A DNA stretch of 64,000 nucleotides from Stenotrophomonas rhizophila (lineage in GTDB: Bacteria > Pseudomonadota > Gammaproteobacteria > Xanthomonadales > Xanthomonadaceae). Of this stretch, positions 42,897 through 52,921 are shown in pieces. The notes beneath the pieces were generated by a model. The model did no database searches and was not told the DNA's origin. It was given only the letters and a program-made list of their open reading frames with translations. The position numbers were made by a program, and so were the translations under genes. How positions within the stretch are numbered: position 1 is the first letter of the stretch; every line of letters begins with the position of its first letter. Where the stretch lies: positions 992,001 through 1,056,000 of the forward strand of contig NZ_VDQT01000001.1 in the NCBI RefSeq assembly GCF_007667275.1. Reading direction: 5' to 3'.

Positions 42897-44300
42897 TCAG
42901 GCCGTCGGTACTTTAGTAAGTGCGACGTCGATGCGTTTCAAGGCCTCTTCACGCCCAGCCAGAAACACGGTCTGGGAAATGTCCGGGCTGACCTGGGTGC
43001 CGGTGATGGCCACGCGCAGCGGCTGGGCGACCTTGCCCATGCCGATCTCCAGCGCGGTGGCCACGTCATGCAGGGCGACCGACACGCTTTCAGCAGTCCA
43101 CTCGCTGGCCGCCGCCAGCAGCTCCCGGGCCTTGCCCAGCGCCAGTTCCGCGCCCGGCTTGAAGTGCTTGGCCACCGCCGCCTCGTCGTATTCGACCAGC
43201 GGCTGGTACCAGACCACCGCCTTCTCGGCCATTTCCTTCAGGGTCTGCACGCGGTCGCGCAGTGCCACCACCACGTCGGCCGGCGCCGGGCCGGCGCCCA
43301 GGTCCAGGCCCAGCTTGTTCAGCTGGTAGACCAGGTGCGGGGCGATGTCGGCCGGGCTTCCGGTCTTCAGGAAGTGCTGGTTGACCCAGCCCAGCTTGGC
43401 CATGTCCAGGCGCGACGCCTTGGAATTGCAGTTGGTCACGTCGAACAGGTCGATCAGCTCCTGGCGGCTGAACAGCTCCTGGTCGCCATGCGACCAGCCC
43501 AGCCGGGCCAGGTAGCTCAGCAGCGCGTCGGGCAGGTAGCCGGCGTCCTTGTACTGCATCACGTCGGCCGCACCGGTGCGCTTGGACAGCTTGGCGCCCT
43601 GCTCGTCCAGGATCATCGGCATATGGCCGAACTTCGGCACCGGCGCGCCGATGCCTTCGTACAGATTGATCTGGCGCGGGGTGTTGTTGATGTGGTCGTC
43701 GCCGCGGATGACATCGGAAATGCGCATGTCCCAGTCGTCCACCACCACCGCGAAGTTGTAGGTGGGGAAGCCGTCCGGGCGGAAGATCACCATGTCATCC
43801 AGCTCGCTGTTGGCGATCTCGATGCGGCCCTTGATCAGGTCGTCGAACACGACCGTGCCTTCCAGCGGATTCTTGAAGCGGATCACCCGGTTCGGATCGT
43901 CGCGGTAGGGCAGGTTCAGCTCGCGCGCGGCGCCGTTGTAGCGGGGCTTTTCCTGCTTCGCCATGGCCGCCTCACGCATCGCATCGAGCTCCTCGCGGGT
44001 CTCGTAGGCGTAATAGGCCTTGCCGTCGGCGATCAGCTGCTCGGCCACTTCCTTGTACCGGGCCACGCGCTGGGTCTGGTAGATCGGGCCTTCGTCGTAG
44101 TTCAGGCCCAGCCACTCCATCGCCTCCAGGATCGCGTCGATGGCGCCCTGGGTGCTGCGTTCACGGTCGGTATCCTCGATGCGCAGCACGAATTCCCCGC
44201 CACGGTGGCGCGCCTCCAGCCAGCAGTACAGCGCCGTGCGGGCGCCACCGATGTGCAGATAGCCGGTGGGACTGGGGGCGAAACGGGTGCGGCAGGTCAT
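42897..44300 (-). CDS. gltX: Glutamate--tRNA ligase
   Basis: This 467-residue class I synthetase charges tRNA-Glu. The HIGH motif appears as [17 protein letters not shown] near residues 8-24, the KMSKS motif as AKLSKRTGA in the middle, and the GluRS-specific [14 protein letters not shown] in the C-terminal anticodon-binding part. The length is normal. It begins with ATG at 44298-44300 and leads the gltX-zur transcript. Its upstream region borders the large toxin-like gene on the same strand. Confidence 0.98.
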   Translation of the reverse strand: MTCRTRFAPSPTGYLHIGGARTALYCWLEARHRGGEFVLRIEDTDRERSTQGAIDAILEAMEWLGLNYDEGPIYQTQRVARYKEVAEQLIADGKAYYAYETREELDAMREAAMAKQEKPRYNGAARELNLPYRDDPNRVIRFKNPLEGTVVFDDLIKGRIEIANSELDDMVIFRPDGFPTYNFAVVVDDWDMRISDVIRGDDHINNTPRQINLYEGIGAPVPKFGHMPMILDEQGAKLSKRTGAADVMQYKDAGYLPDALLSYLARLGWSHGDQELFSRQELIDLFDVTNCNSKASRLDMAKLGWVNQHFLKTGSPADIAPHLVYQLNKLGLDLGAGPAPADVVVALRDRVQTLKEMAEKAVVWYQPLVEYDEAAVAKHFKPGAELALGKARELLAAASEWTAESVSVALHDVATALEIGMGKVAQPLRVAITGTQVSPDISQTVFLAGREEALKRIDVALTKVPTA

Positions 44301-44340
44301 GGGGGGCTCGGGAGAACGGGAATCGGGACGATTTTACCTG

Positions 44341-44366
44341 CCCCGGCCGGCATTGGGGGCCGGGGC
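44341..44366 (-). terminator. Hairpin after the 1,856-residue protein
   Basis: Directly after the stop, the minus strand has GCCCCGGCC ... GGCCGGGGC with a short loop, followed by AGGTAAAATCG. The stem is strong but there is no T-run, so termination is probable but not certain. Confidence 0.45.
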
Positions 44367-44368
44367 GT

Positions 44369-47300
44369 TCACGTTCCTCCACCCGCCGACCGGACGTGCT
44401 CGTACAGCGCGGTCCAGCCGCGCGCGGCGGCCTGTTCCTGCATCCGTTCCGGGTGGATCTGGCGCAGGTGGAACTGCATCCGCTGGCTGCCCGGGGTCGG
44501 GATCGCGCCGTACATTTCAGCCAGCGTCTCGGCGTTGGCGTCGCCCAGGGTCCGCGACGACAGCCGGCTGAAATAGCGCGACCCGAACAGGTTGTTCACC
44601 CACTGGTTGAAGCGCGAGAGCTTCTTGAACACCATCAGCCCGAAGTTGGGATCGTAGAGCAGGTATTCGCGCCGCCCGTTGTCCAGCACATTCACGCCGC
44701 AGGCCATGCTGTGCTGCGTGCCGCTGAACACGAAATGGCTGCTGCGCGCGGTGTTGGCAAGGAAATTGGCCAGTGCATCGACGTGGATCAACGATGCCGC
44801 CGACATCGAGCCAGGCTGCAGGGCCGCGCCCTGCGCGTCGCGGATGAGGGAGCGCACTGCAGCGGCAGCGGGGCTGTCAGGCTCCCGGATCGCCTGGCGC
44901 AGGTGCTCCAGTACATGGATTTCTTCACCCTGCCCCATCGCCGTGGCCACGATCCGCGACAACCCGGTGCACATGCCCGCTGCGGATAGACCGGTCCCTT
45001 CCGCAAGCAGGCCCTGGGAGGCCTGGAGGAACTGGCCACCGGCGATGTACACCGAGTCGTGCACCACCTCGTTGACCACCGTGTAGCGCTCGGCACGCAG
45101 GGTACTGTCCAGCCGCTCGATGATCACCGACAGTGCGCCCTGCTGCACCGGGTCGAGGTGGCCGGACACGAACAGCTCCTTCATCTGCTCCAGTGAGGCG
45201 CTGTCGCGCGCCTGCTCCGGCGTCATCACCCGCTCCCAGTGATTCACGCCCCACTGGAAATCCTGTGAGCTGCTGTCCACCGAATGGGAGTGGGTGCGTT
45301 CGACCAGGGAATTCAGGGAACCGCGATAGCTGCGTTCAACCGACTGGCTGCGCCGGCTGGATCGGCTGATCGGTGCGCCGCCGCGCAGCCCGACGTCGCT
45401 GTGGGGTTCCCACGCACCGTCGGCATTCAGTCGTACCGGTTGGTGGTAGAAGCTGCCCGGCTGCGGATTCTGCAGCCGCCAGGTGCCATGGGCCCGGTCG
45501 AAGGCCACCTCATATGAGTTCCCGCCCTGGTGGATGTATCGCTCGCCCAGGTAGTCGTGCACGCCATTGTCCGCGGCGCGCGATCCGGACAGCGCCACCG
45601 GCCGGGCGTAACGCTCGGCCAGGTGCGCCAGCGGATCATCCACCTGCTCCCATGCTGCCGTCTGTATCTCCGGTTGCAGTCGTGAACCATCGCGCGCGGC
45701 CACCGCCGCCAGTCGCGCGGTGCCCAGCGGAGCTGACAAGGCAAGGCCGACTGCACCGCCGACCGCCGTGCCGGCGCCAGCACGGCGTTGCTCAGGCGTA
45801 TCGCCGTCGACCATCTGTTCCACACCTCCCCCCAGCTGCAGGGCCGACAGTACCGCCACAACCGGCAGCGTTTCGGGCACCAGCAGGGCGACCAGGCCCA
45901 TCGCCTGCTCGCAGCGCTCCAGCCGCGGCATCCAGCGGCCCCGGAACGCTTCCCACTCCGAAGTCATCAGGGTCTGCGCATCGCGACGCGCGCGTTGCCG
46001 CAGCCGCGCCAGCAGGGCCTGCGACACCTCGCCGCTGATCGGCACCACCGCGCCACCGTGTCCGAAAATCGCCTGGGTGCCGGCACCCAGCGCGGTATGC
46101 ACGCCGTTGGACATCCAGCCATCCTGCAGGTCCGCCAGGTCGAACGCGGTCTCCAGCCATTGCCGCCCGGCGTCGGTGCCCGCCGCGCGTTCGATCCAGC
46201 CCATCATGTCGGCCCCGCTGGCGAACTCATGGAAGCGGTTGCGGTCGTTGGGGAAGTACAGCAATACCTCCGGCCCCACCTCGTCGGCGACGTGCAGTAC
46301 GGTCGAGGCGATGCCATGCACCTGCAGCCAGCCGGTGCGTACACCGGCACTCGCAGCCGGCTGGTAGGACGGATCCTGCGACTCGGCCGCGGTCATTGTG
46401 CCGAACACACCAAGGGCCAGCTGCATGCCGCGCGCGGACAGCGATCCGTCGGCATGCTGTTGCGCGCAGCCGTACAGGTAACCGCCGCGCAAGGTGGTGA
46501 GTACGGCCGGTGCATGCTGCTGCCAGAACCGGTCCAGCGCACGCAGGTAGTCGCCCTGCACATCCAGTTCGCGCGCCATCGACAACAGCTGTGATGCGTC
46601 CAGCCCCACCACCTCGCTATTCTCGTCGAACACCGCGCTGTCGCTGCTGGTGTACAGGCCCAGCAGGCGCCCGGGGGTATCGTCAAAGCCCGCCGCGCGG
46701 GTCATCGCACAGTCGGCGAAGCTGGCCGCCGCCTGCTTCTGCGCCCGGTTGTGGACCCACCCGCTGCGCGTCTGGTCGCTTGGGTACCCGTCCGTGAAGG
46801 ACACGATGTAACAACAGCTGCTGTCGAACGCGGTGCGGTAACGGCGCATGATTTCGTCATCCAGTCGCTGTTGGACGAACGGTACCAGCAGGGGGTAGGC
46901 GTGCTCGACCAGGCTGCGGCCGGCGCTCAGCGCGTGCAGCCAGCGCGCACCGTCCATGCCGGCATTGCGCAGCGCGCCCGGCGTGCCCGGAGGAAAGCGC
47001 GCCGTCCAGTGCGCCGCGCTGCGCGCGTTCAGACCGTCCATGTCCAGCGCCGCCAGCTCGCCTGCCGCGGCGAGCACCGACACGGGCACCGGCAGGTACG
47101 GCAGGGCCAGCGCCGAATCGAGCGCATTGAAGGCCTCGCGGATTTGCCATGGCGATGACAGGCCGGCGGCGCGCAGCTGCGCATGCCGCAGCTCCAGCGC
47201 CTGCATGAACAAGGCCCAGCGGAAGTCGCCGTCGATCCCATAGGCCTTCACCACCGGCAGCGCGCCCTGTTGCCAGCGGGCGTGCCCGTTGACCGCCACG

Positions 47301-49939
47301 CGCACCGGCAACTGGTGACGCACCTCGTCGGCAAGCTGCTGCAGCGCGGCGTCGCTGCTGTTGAACGCCTCGATCAACGGAATCCGGGTGGTGCTGATCA
47401 CCAGCGTGATCGGCGCCTGCGGCGACGCCGCCGCTTGCGCGGTGACCAACAGCACCCCGTGCAGCGGAACCGCATGGCCCCGGTCGTTGGCGGCCAGCGC
47501 GTGCACGTCGATCTGCCAGCCCGGCAGGGCCAGCGCGCGGCCGTTGGCCGCTTCGGCAAGATCGAAACGGGCCGGGAAGTCGGTCAGCACCTTGACCGCT
47601 GCGGCCGCTTCGTCACCGAGCTGGCCCGCTGCGTTCAACAGCACCGCCGTGCCCGCAAGACGCCGGCCGATGCCCGATACGAACCCTTCCGAACCCGGCG
47701 TCGGTCGACCATGCCAGGCCTGTTCAAGGCACGTGTCGTAGCGGCGACGGAAAGCGCCCAGGTAATCTCGTCCCTGCACTTTCCTGAATTCATCGAGGGT
47801 CAGCTCGCGGCACTCCTGCACCGGGAAGTAGGTTCCCGGTACGCAGCGGTAGTAGAGCCCGGCGTGACCCGTGTCGGCGTCGACCGGCAGCAGTGCCGCG
47901 CCCACCAGGGTGTGGGTCCTGACCAGCCCGCTGCGTACCCGCCGGTCGGGCGGGAGCAGCCGGTGCTGGTTGCGGAACAACGCGCCGGGCGGGCGCAGCT
48001 GGCCGGCTTCCCAGGCGCGCCACTGCTGGCTGACCTGGAAGGTATTGAGGTAGATCGTGGTGGGGTCGATAACCTGGCCGGTAACGTTGAGCAGCTCGGC
48101 TGCGACCTGCCGCGCGAGGTCGGTGTCGAGGTTCGGCAGCGCGGCGGCGGACAGGGTCAGCGCCCGCTCCGAGGCCACCACGTGGCGCCAGGCCGCGGTC
48201 AGGCGCTGGTGCTGCTCGCTGGCGTTGCGCCCCATCGACTGCACCCAGGTCAGCATGCGCGACCGCGTTACCGCCAGGTCCACGCCCGCCGGCGGCGCGA
48301 GCGCGGCTGCGCCCGGCGGCGGCGCCTGCTGCGCCACGTCGACCAGCAGGCGGGTGGCCGCGTCGAGCCGGTCGCGCTCGGTGGCATCCAGGCCTTCGCC
48401 GCCACCGCGTGGCATCGGGAGGGGGCGAAGCGCGCGGCGCACACGCACACTGCCCTCGGCGGGCGGAAGTCCGTCCAACGCGTCGATGACCTCGCGTGCG
48501 ACCTCGTTGGACTCCAGCAGGGTGGCCACGGTGCCGCGCAACGACGTCGCATCGCCCCCTGCGTTGTGGTGCACGCGTTGCCAGAGCACGTCCCAGATTG
48601 ATCCCTCGCCGTCGCGGTCGATCACGGCGTCCAGGAGCCGCACTACGTGCCGCGTCCGCTCGTGCACCCGCGCCGGGTCCGGTTCCGGCTCGGGCGCCCG
48701 GCACGGTTGCGCATCCCCCGTGGGCGCAATGACCTGCGTGTCGCCGGATGCCCAGCGCCAGCCCAGCGTCGCCACGCCCAGCCCGCCGCCGACGAGACCT
48801 GCGGCCATCGCAAGCATGCTGCGGCCGCCCTGCCGTGATGCGCCCGACGCCACCGCTGGCGGGGCATCGGCCATGGTCACGGTGTGCGCTTCACGTGGTG
48901 TCGGCAACGCAGTGCCCGCCTGCGCCCAACGCAGCGCCTTCAGTCCAGGCGCGAGCCCGGCAACGAACAGCACCGCATCGCCCAGTGCGCGGCGCAGGCT
49001 GGGGCGCGCCGTGGTGGCCATGGCTGTACGGTCGGCCACCGACAACAGCCACCGGCCCAGCCGGTCCCCGTGGCCGCCCTGGGTGGCCAGCAAGGGGTCT
49101 GGCGGACCGCCGGCCAGCTGGTCCAGCGTCGCCAGTATCCGGGCGCGCTGGCCATCGCCGATCAACGGCACGCCCACGTCATCGACGCCGTCGAACAGCG
49201 CCGGCAGCGCGCTGCGTGCATCGATGCAGGCGCCATTGAGCGCGGCGGCGGCAGCGGCCTGTGCCACCGCACGGTCGACCTGCGCCGGGAGCAGCGTCGG
49301 CATCCAGTCGCGCAGCTGCTGGCGCACCACGTCACGCTGACGCGATGGCGACAGGCTGCACATACGTTGCGCCACCTCGCGGGCGTCGGCCATGCCGAGG
49401 GAGCGCTCGGCATCAAGTGCCGCATTCCACTCGCGTCGGGGCTGGTCCAGCGGGCGGTAAAGGGCGTCGCGCATCGCCTGCAGCAGCGTATTGCGGCGAG
49501 CAACCGCGTCGGTGAGCAGTGCGCGCAACGGAGCGCACTGCACTTCCCAGTCCACCCGTGGCAGGGTCAGCAATGCCATCAGGCTGCTGCCCCAGGCGGC
49601 ACGCTGCGCGGCGGGCAGCCCGGCGGGCAGCAACCGGTCCAGCGCATCGTCCACCAACCCCTGCGCCATCGGCGCGGCCAGCGCGGTGCGATGGAAGTGC
49701 GGCTGCAGGGTCAGGAAGAAATGGGCGTCCAGCGGCCCCTGTCGCAGGGCAGCGGCGAGCGCGTCCAGCTCGGCGCGCGGTATGCCGTCCAGCCACAGCC
49801 TGCGCGTCGGTGCGCACGGCGGCGTGTTGCGGATCGAGACCGGGGTGGCGGCAGGCCGACGGCGCGACGATGGCGGGGACGACGGACAGGCCGGTGCGCT
49901 GCCAGCACGGCCCACCGGGGACAACGTAAGGTTCGCCAT
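44369..49939 (-). CDS. Large dermonecrotic-toxin-like protein with a C-terminal C58-type cysteine protease domain
   Basis: This 1,856-residue protein has no signal peptide. The first 45 residues are rich in Ser, Pro and Arg. A long helical region follows, with one hydrophobic stretch (about 374-393, MLAMAAGLVGGGLGVATLGW) and two more at about 1347-1372 and 1387-1415. Residues about 1224-1249 (LLYFPNDRNRFHEFASGADM) resemble the DUF6543/dermonecrotic-toxin-type proteins of Pseudomonas and relatives. The last 300 residues have Cys1657 (AAGMCTGLSRIV), His1743 (GTQHSMACGV) and Asp1763 (LLYDPNFGLMVF), the order and motifs of YopT/AvrPphB proteases. I favour an effector or toxin that cleaves a host or rival protein. 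Secretion and target are unknown; no immunity gene is adjacent. Confidence 0.7.
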   Translation of the reverse strand: MANLTLSPVGRAGSAPACPSSPPSSRRRPAATPVSIRNTPPCAPTRRLWLDGIPRAELDALAAALRQGPLDAHFFLTLQPHFHRTALAAPMAQGLVDDALDRLLPAGLPAAQRAAWGSSLMALLTLPRVDWEVQCAPLRALLTDAVARRNTLLQAMRDALYRPLDQPRREWNAALDAERSLGMADAREVAQRMCSLSPSRQRDVVRQQLRDWMPTLLPAQVDRAVAQAAAAAALNGACIDARSALPALFDGVDDVGVPLIGDGQRARILATLDQLAGGPPDPLLATQGGHGDRLGRWLLSVADRTAMATTARPSLRRALGDAVLFVAGLAPGLKALRWAQAGTALPTPREAHTVTMADAPPAVASGASRQGGRSMLAMAAGLVGGGLGVATLGWRWASGDTQVIAPTGDAQPCRAPEPEPDPARVHERTRHVVRLLDAVIDRDGEGSIWDVLWQRVHHNAGGDATSLRGTVATLLESNEVAREVIDALDGLPPAEGSVRVRRALRPLPMPRGGGEGLDATERDRLDAATRLLVDVAQQAPPPGAAALAPPAGVDLAVTRSRMLTWVQSMGRNASEQHQRLTAAWRHVVASERALTLSAAALPNLDTDLARQVAAELLNVTGQVIDPTTIYLNTFQVSQQWRAWEAGQLRPPGALFRNQHRLLPPDRRVRSGLVRTHTLVGAALLPVDADTGHAGLYYRCVPGTYFPVQECRELTLDEFRKVQGRDYLGAFRRRYDTCLEQAWHGRPTPGSEGFVSGIGRRLAGTAVLLNAAGQLGDEAAAAVKVLTDFPARFDLAEAANGRALALPGWQIDVHALAANDRGHAVPLHGVLLVTAQAAASPQAPITLVISTTRIPLIEAFNSSDAALQQLADEVRHQLPVRVAVNGHARWQQGALPVVKAYGIDGDFRWALFMQALELRHAQLRAAGLSSPWQIREAFNALDSALALPYLPVPVSVLAAAGELAALDMDGLNARSAAHWTARFPPGTPGALRNAGMDGARWLHALSAGRSLVEHAYPLLVPFVQQRLDDEIMRRYRTAFDSSCCYIVSFTDGYPSDQTRSGWVHNRAQKQAAASFADCAMTRAAGFDDTPGRLLGLYTSSDSAVFDENSEVVGLDASQLLSMARELDVQGDYLRALDRFWQQHAPAVLTTLRGGYLYGCAQQHADGSLSARGMQLALGVFGTMTAAESQDPSYQPAASAGVRTGWLQVHGIASTVLHVADEVGPEVLLYFPNDRNRFHEFASGADMMGWIERAAGTDAGRQWLETAFDLADLQDGWMSNGVHTALGAGTQAIFGHGGAVVPISGEVSQALLARLRQRARRDAQTLMTSEWEAFRGRWMPRLERCEQAMGLVALLVPETLPVVAVLSALQLGGGVEQMVDGDTPEQRRAGAGTAVGGAVGLALSAPLGTARLAAVAARDGSRLQPEIQTAAWEQVDDPLAHLAERYARPVALSGSRAADNGVHDYLGERYIHQGGNSYEVAFDRAHGTWRLQNPQPGSFYHQPVRLNADGAWEPHSDVGLRGGAPISRSSRRSQSVERSYRGSLNSLVERTHSHSVDSSSQDFQWGVNHWERVMTPEQARDSASLEQMKELFVSGHLDPVQQGALSVIIERLDSTLRAERYTVVNEVVHDSVYIAGGQFLQASQGLLAEGTGLSAAGMCTGLSRIVATAMGQGEEIHVLEHLRQAIREPDSPAAAAVRSLIRDAQGAALQPGSMSAASLIHVDALANFLANTARSSHFVFSGTQHSMACGVNVLDNGRREYLLYDPNFGLMVFKKLSRFNQWVNNLFGSRYFSRLSSRTLGDANAETLAEMYGAIPTPGSQRMQFHLRQIHPERMQEQAAARGWTALYEHVRSAGGGT

Positions 49940-50079
49940 GGTCGTGTGGTGAGGTGACGAGGGCTGGAACCTAGCGCGATCCAGCGCGGTTACCAGCCCT
50001 GTCCTTGTCCCAGCAGCGCCTGGGGGTCCCACACGAAGCCGGAAGCGTCGTGCGGGATGGCGAAATACGTCAGCGCCGC

Positions 50080-51399
50080 CTACTTGAGGCTCGCCCCAAG
50101 TTCGTACCAGTCGATCCGGCGGGTGACCCACATCGCCGTCGCCAGCACCGCGAACAACAGCAGCGAGCCCATCAGCAGCGCGTTGTTCTCCGACACCAGC
50201 AATCCGTACAGCGCGCCGTAGAGGACGGTCAGCATGCCGGCAAAGCCCAGGCCGCGCAGCCAGCTGCGCAGCACGCCGGACAGGTACACCGCCTGCAGTC
50301 CGATACAGGCCACGGCCGACACCACGTAGGCCACCCAGAACGGAATGTGCTCGGACAGGCTCAACAGCAGCAGGAAGAAGATCGCCAGCGCCAGGCCGAC
50401 CATCAGGTACTGCAGCGGGTGGATGCGCAGGCGCTTGATCAGCTCGAACAGGATGAAGCCGACGAAGGTGAGCACGATGAAGAGGATGCCGTACTTGCTG
50501 GCGCGGTCGGCCTGGGTGTAGATGTCCACCGGATTGACCAGCTCCACGCTGACCGTTTCCGCTTCCACGTCAGCGCTGCCGCGCAGCTGGCGCTGCGCCT
50601 CCGACGCCAGCGACGACACCGCCCACTGTGCCTCGAAGCCGTTCTCGCCCACCTGGCGCTCATTGGGCAGGAAGCTGCCGCCGAACAGCGGGTGCGGCCA
50701 CGGCGAGCGGATCGCGATGCGGCTGTCGTCGCCCACCGGCACCACCGCCAGCGACCGCGTGCCATCCAGCACCAGCGACAGCTCCACCCTGCTGGCCGCC
50801 AGCAGGCCACCGGCGGTGTCGGCGAAGCCCTGCAGCGGCACGTGCAGGCCCTTGCCGATGCCGCTGACCTCGCCGACGCCCGGCTGCAGGGTCAGTGCGT
50901 GGCCATCCACCTTGAGCTCCGGCGAGCCGACCAGGCCGCGGACGTCGGCGATGCCCACCGCCAGGTACGGCGTGCCGTACACCCGACCGGCCTTGACCGG
51001 ATAGTCGTCATCGCTGAACTCGGCGCTGACCTTTGCCTTCCAGGTGTACACCGGCACCCGGAACAGGCCGATCCGGCGCTCGTCCGGCACCATGCCGCCA
51101 TCGACCACCAGCTTGGACGGCATCTGCAGCCAATGACTCTGCTCGACCTGGGTTTCCACCTTCTTGGTCCCGGCCGCGTCGACGACTTCCACCTGGCGGG
51201 TTTCCGTCCAGGGCACGACCCGGATCGGGCCGGTGAGGGTCTGCGCGCCGGCACGGCCCTGCGCCACGCGCAGGTAGGCCTCGTCGCGATATGACTCGCG
51301 TTCGCTGATCACGCCGCGGATCATCATCAGCGGAATCAGCAGCAACAGGATCAGTCCGCCCACGATGGCGAACCGCAACAGCATCTGAAGGGATTTCAT
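50080..51399 (-). CDS. creD: Inner-membrane protein CreD
   Basis: This 439-residue protein has an N-terminal anchor (FAIVGGLILLLLIPLMMIRG), a large periplasmic domain (about 30-290) and six closely packed helices in the C-terminal third (ILFIVLTFVGFILFELIKRL onward). This is the CreD/colicin E2 tolerance layout. In S. maltophilia and other species CreD belongs to the CreBC envelope-stress regulon and affects beta-lactam response and cell envelope integrity. The ATG at 51397-51399 has GAGGACG upstream; a GTG one codon earlier is possible. A cre tag lies 65 bases upstream. creC and creB are upstream on the same strand. Confidence 0.92.
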   Translation of the reverse strand: MKSLQMLLRFAIVGGLILLLLIPLMMIRGVISERESYRDEAYLRVAQGRAGAQTLTGPIRVVPWTETRQVEVVDAAGTKKVETQVEQSHWLQMPSKLVVDGGMVPDERRIGLFRVPVYTWKAKVSAEFSDDDYPVKAGRVYGTPYLAVGIADVRGLVGSPELKVDGHALTLQPGVGEVSGIGKGLHVPLQGFADTAGGLLAASRVELSLVLDGTRSLAVVPVGDDSRIAIRSPWPHPLFGGSFLPNERQVGENGFEAQWAVSSLASEAQRQLRGSADVEAETVSVELVNPVDIYTQADRASKYGILFIVLTFVGFILFELIKRLRIHPLQYLMVGLALAIFFLLLLSLSEHIPFWVAYVVSAVACIGLQAVYLSGVLRSWLRGLGFAGMLTVLYGALYGLLVSENNALLMGSLLLFAVLATAMWVTRRIDWYELGASLK

Positions 51400-51464
51400 C
51401 ACCCGTCCTCGGTTGGGAAGGGTGCCAGCATCCCGGGTGCCGGTGGGCGGACGATGTGCCGTGT

Positions 51465-51480
51465 TTGAAGCGAATGTGAA
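51465..51480 (-). promoter_or_regulatory. Cre tag (CreB binding site) upstream of creD
   Basis: On the minus strand the site is TTCAC-ATTCGC-TTCAA, which matches the CreB tag TTCAC-N6-TTCAC at nine of ten fixed positions. It lies 65 bases upstream of the creD start, in the 90-base gap between creC and creD. Confidence 0.82.
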
Positions 51481-51489
51481 GTGGCGGGG

Positions 51490-52920
51490 TCACCCAAGCG
51501 TCAGCGTTGCGACTGCGCCGCCGCCCTCGCGATTGGCCAGCTCCGCCCGGCCGCCATGCAGCCGCGCCACTTCCTGCACGAATGACAAGCCCAGCCCCGA
51601 ACTGCGTTGACCGGTGGCCGGGCGCGCCAGCGAATAGAAGCGCTCGAAGGCCCGCTCCAGCGCATAGTCCGGCACCCCGCTGCCGCGGTCGGCCACGCGC
51701 AGGACCACGCTGTCGCCCTCGCGCACGGCGCCCAGCGCAATGCGGCTGCCGGCAGCGGAAAACGCCAGCGCGTTCTCCAGCAGGTTGTTCAGCGCCTGGC
51801 GCAGTAGATAGGGGTCGCCCTGCACCTCCAAGGCCGCGTCGGATTCGACGTCCACCGCGACCCCGGCCGCCTGCGCACGCATCGCCACCGCATCGGCGGC
51901 CGCGTGCAGCAACGGCGTCACCGCCACGCGCTCGCGCTTCTGCAGCCAGCCATGTTGCTCCACTTCAGCCAACGCCAGCAGTTTGTCGATGGTTTCGGTC
52001 AGGCGCTGCGCCTGGCCCTGGATGCTGCGCGCGAAGTGCACGCGGTCGGCCTCCGGAAGCGGCTCCTGCAGCAGCTCGGACGCGCCACGGATCGCCGCCA
52101 GCGGACTCTTCATTTCATGGGTCAGCGACTGTACGTACTGCTCCACGTAGGCCTTGCCTTCCAGCTTGCGACGCATGGTTTCCAGCGCCCGCCCCAGGTC
52201 GCCGATCTCATCGCGGCGCGCCTTGGGCGGCGGTACCGGCTCGCCGGCACTGACCGCCTGGGCATAGCGGTTGAGCCGATTGACCCCATGCATCAACCAG
52301 CCGGTCATCAACAATCCGACCAGCGCCGACAACCCGATCAGCCACGCCCCGCGCTGCAGGATGGCGCGCTGGCTGGCGGCGATGAACGGGTCGATGCTGC
52401 GGTTGGGCTGGGCCAGGCTGAGCACGCCGATCAGACGGGTGGGATCGGCCGGGTCATGGATCGGCGCGGCCACGTGCATCACCGAATGCACCTCGTCGCC
52501 GGGCGTTTCCGGGCTGGAGCGCGCGCCGTACTCGCCGCGCAGGGTGCGGTAGACATCGTTCCAGCGCGAGTTGTCGCGGCCGATGTCGCGGCCGGTGGAG
52601 TCGTACACCACGATCCCGCGCGCGTCGGTGATGGTCACGCGATAGTCCAGGCTGCGCTTGGGGAAGCGCCACACCATCGCCTTGGGATCGCGGCGCTGCG
52701 CGCGGGCCAGGTTGGCGACGAACGCGCCGTTGCGGATGTGGCCGGCCTTCAGGTCGGCAGCGGCCATTTCCGCCAACACGTTGGCTGCATCGACCAGGGT
52801 CGCCTCCATGGCCTGGCGGACCCCGGGTTTCACTTCGTTGACGAACACGCGCATCACGAAGAACGCGGCGATGCCCACGATCAGGAAGAAGCCCAGGAAC
52901 AGTTTCAGGCCCAGCCGCAC
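51490..52920 (-). CDS. creC: Two-component sensor kinase CreC
   Basis: This 476-residue histidine kinase has two membrane helices (about 7-27 and 190-212) around a periplasmic domain, then a HAMP-type linker, and the phospho-acceptor His268 in SLTHEMKSPLAAIRGA. The ATPase domain has NNLLENALAF (N box), ADRGSGVPD (G1) and GLGLSFVQEVARLHGG (G2). It should phosphorylate CreB, probably in response to envelope or cell-wall change. The start is a GTG (52918-52920), one base after the creB stop. creB and creC are thus one transcript and creD is separate. Confidence 0.95.
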   Translation of the reverse strand: MRLGLKLFLGFFLIVGIAAFFVMRVFVNEVKPGVRQAMEATLVDAANVLAEMAAADLKAGHIRNGAFVANLARAQRRDPKAMVWRFPKRSLDYRVTITDARGIVVYDSTGRDIGRDNSRWNDVYRTLRGEYGARSSPETPGDEVHSVMHVAAPIHDPADPTRLIGVLSLAQPNRSIDPFIAASQRAILQRGAWLIGLSALVGLLMTGWLMHGVNRLNRYAQAVSAGEPVPPPKARRDEIGDLGRALETMRRKLEGKAYVEQYVQSLTHEMKSPLAAIRGASELLQEPLPEADRVHFARSIQGQAQRLTETIDKLLALAEVEQHGWLQKRERVAVTPLLHAAADAVAMRAQAAGVAVDVESDAALEVQGDPYLLRQALNNLLENALAFSAAGSRIALGAVREGDSVVLRVADRGSGVPDYALERAFERFYSLARPATGQRSSGLGLSFVQEVARLHGGRAELANREGGGAVATLTLG

Positions 52921-52921
52921 C

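Noticed and set aside
44369..49939. The large protein as a type IV secretion effector with an XVIP-conserved C-terminal tail
   Set aside because: I see no GLxxxxQ-type motif or glutamine-rich tail at the C-terminus; the end is a protease-like fold instead.
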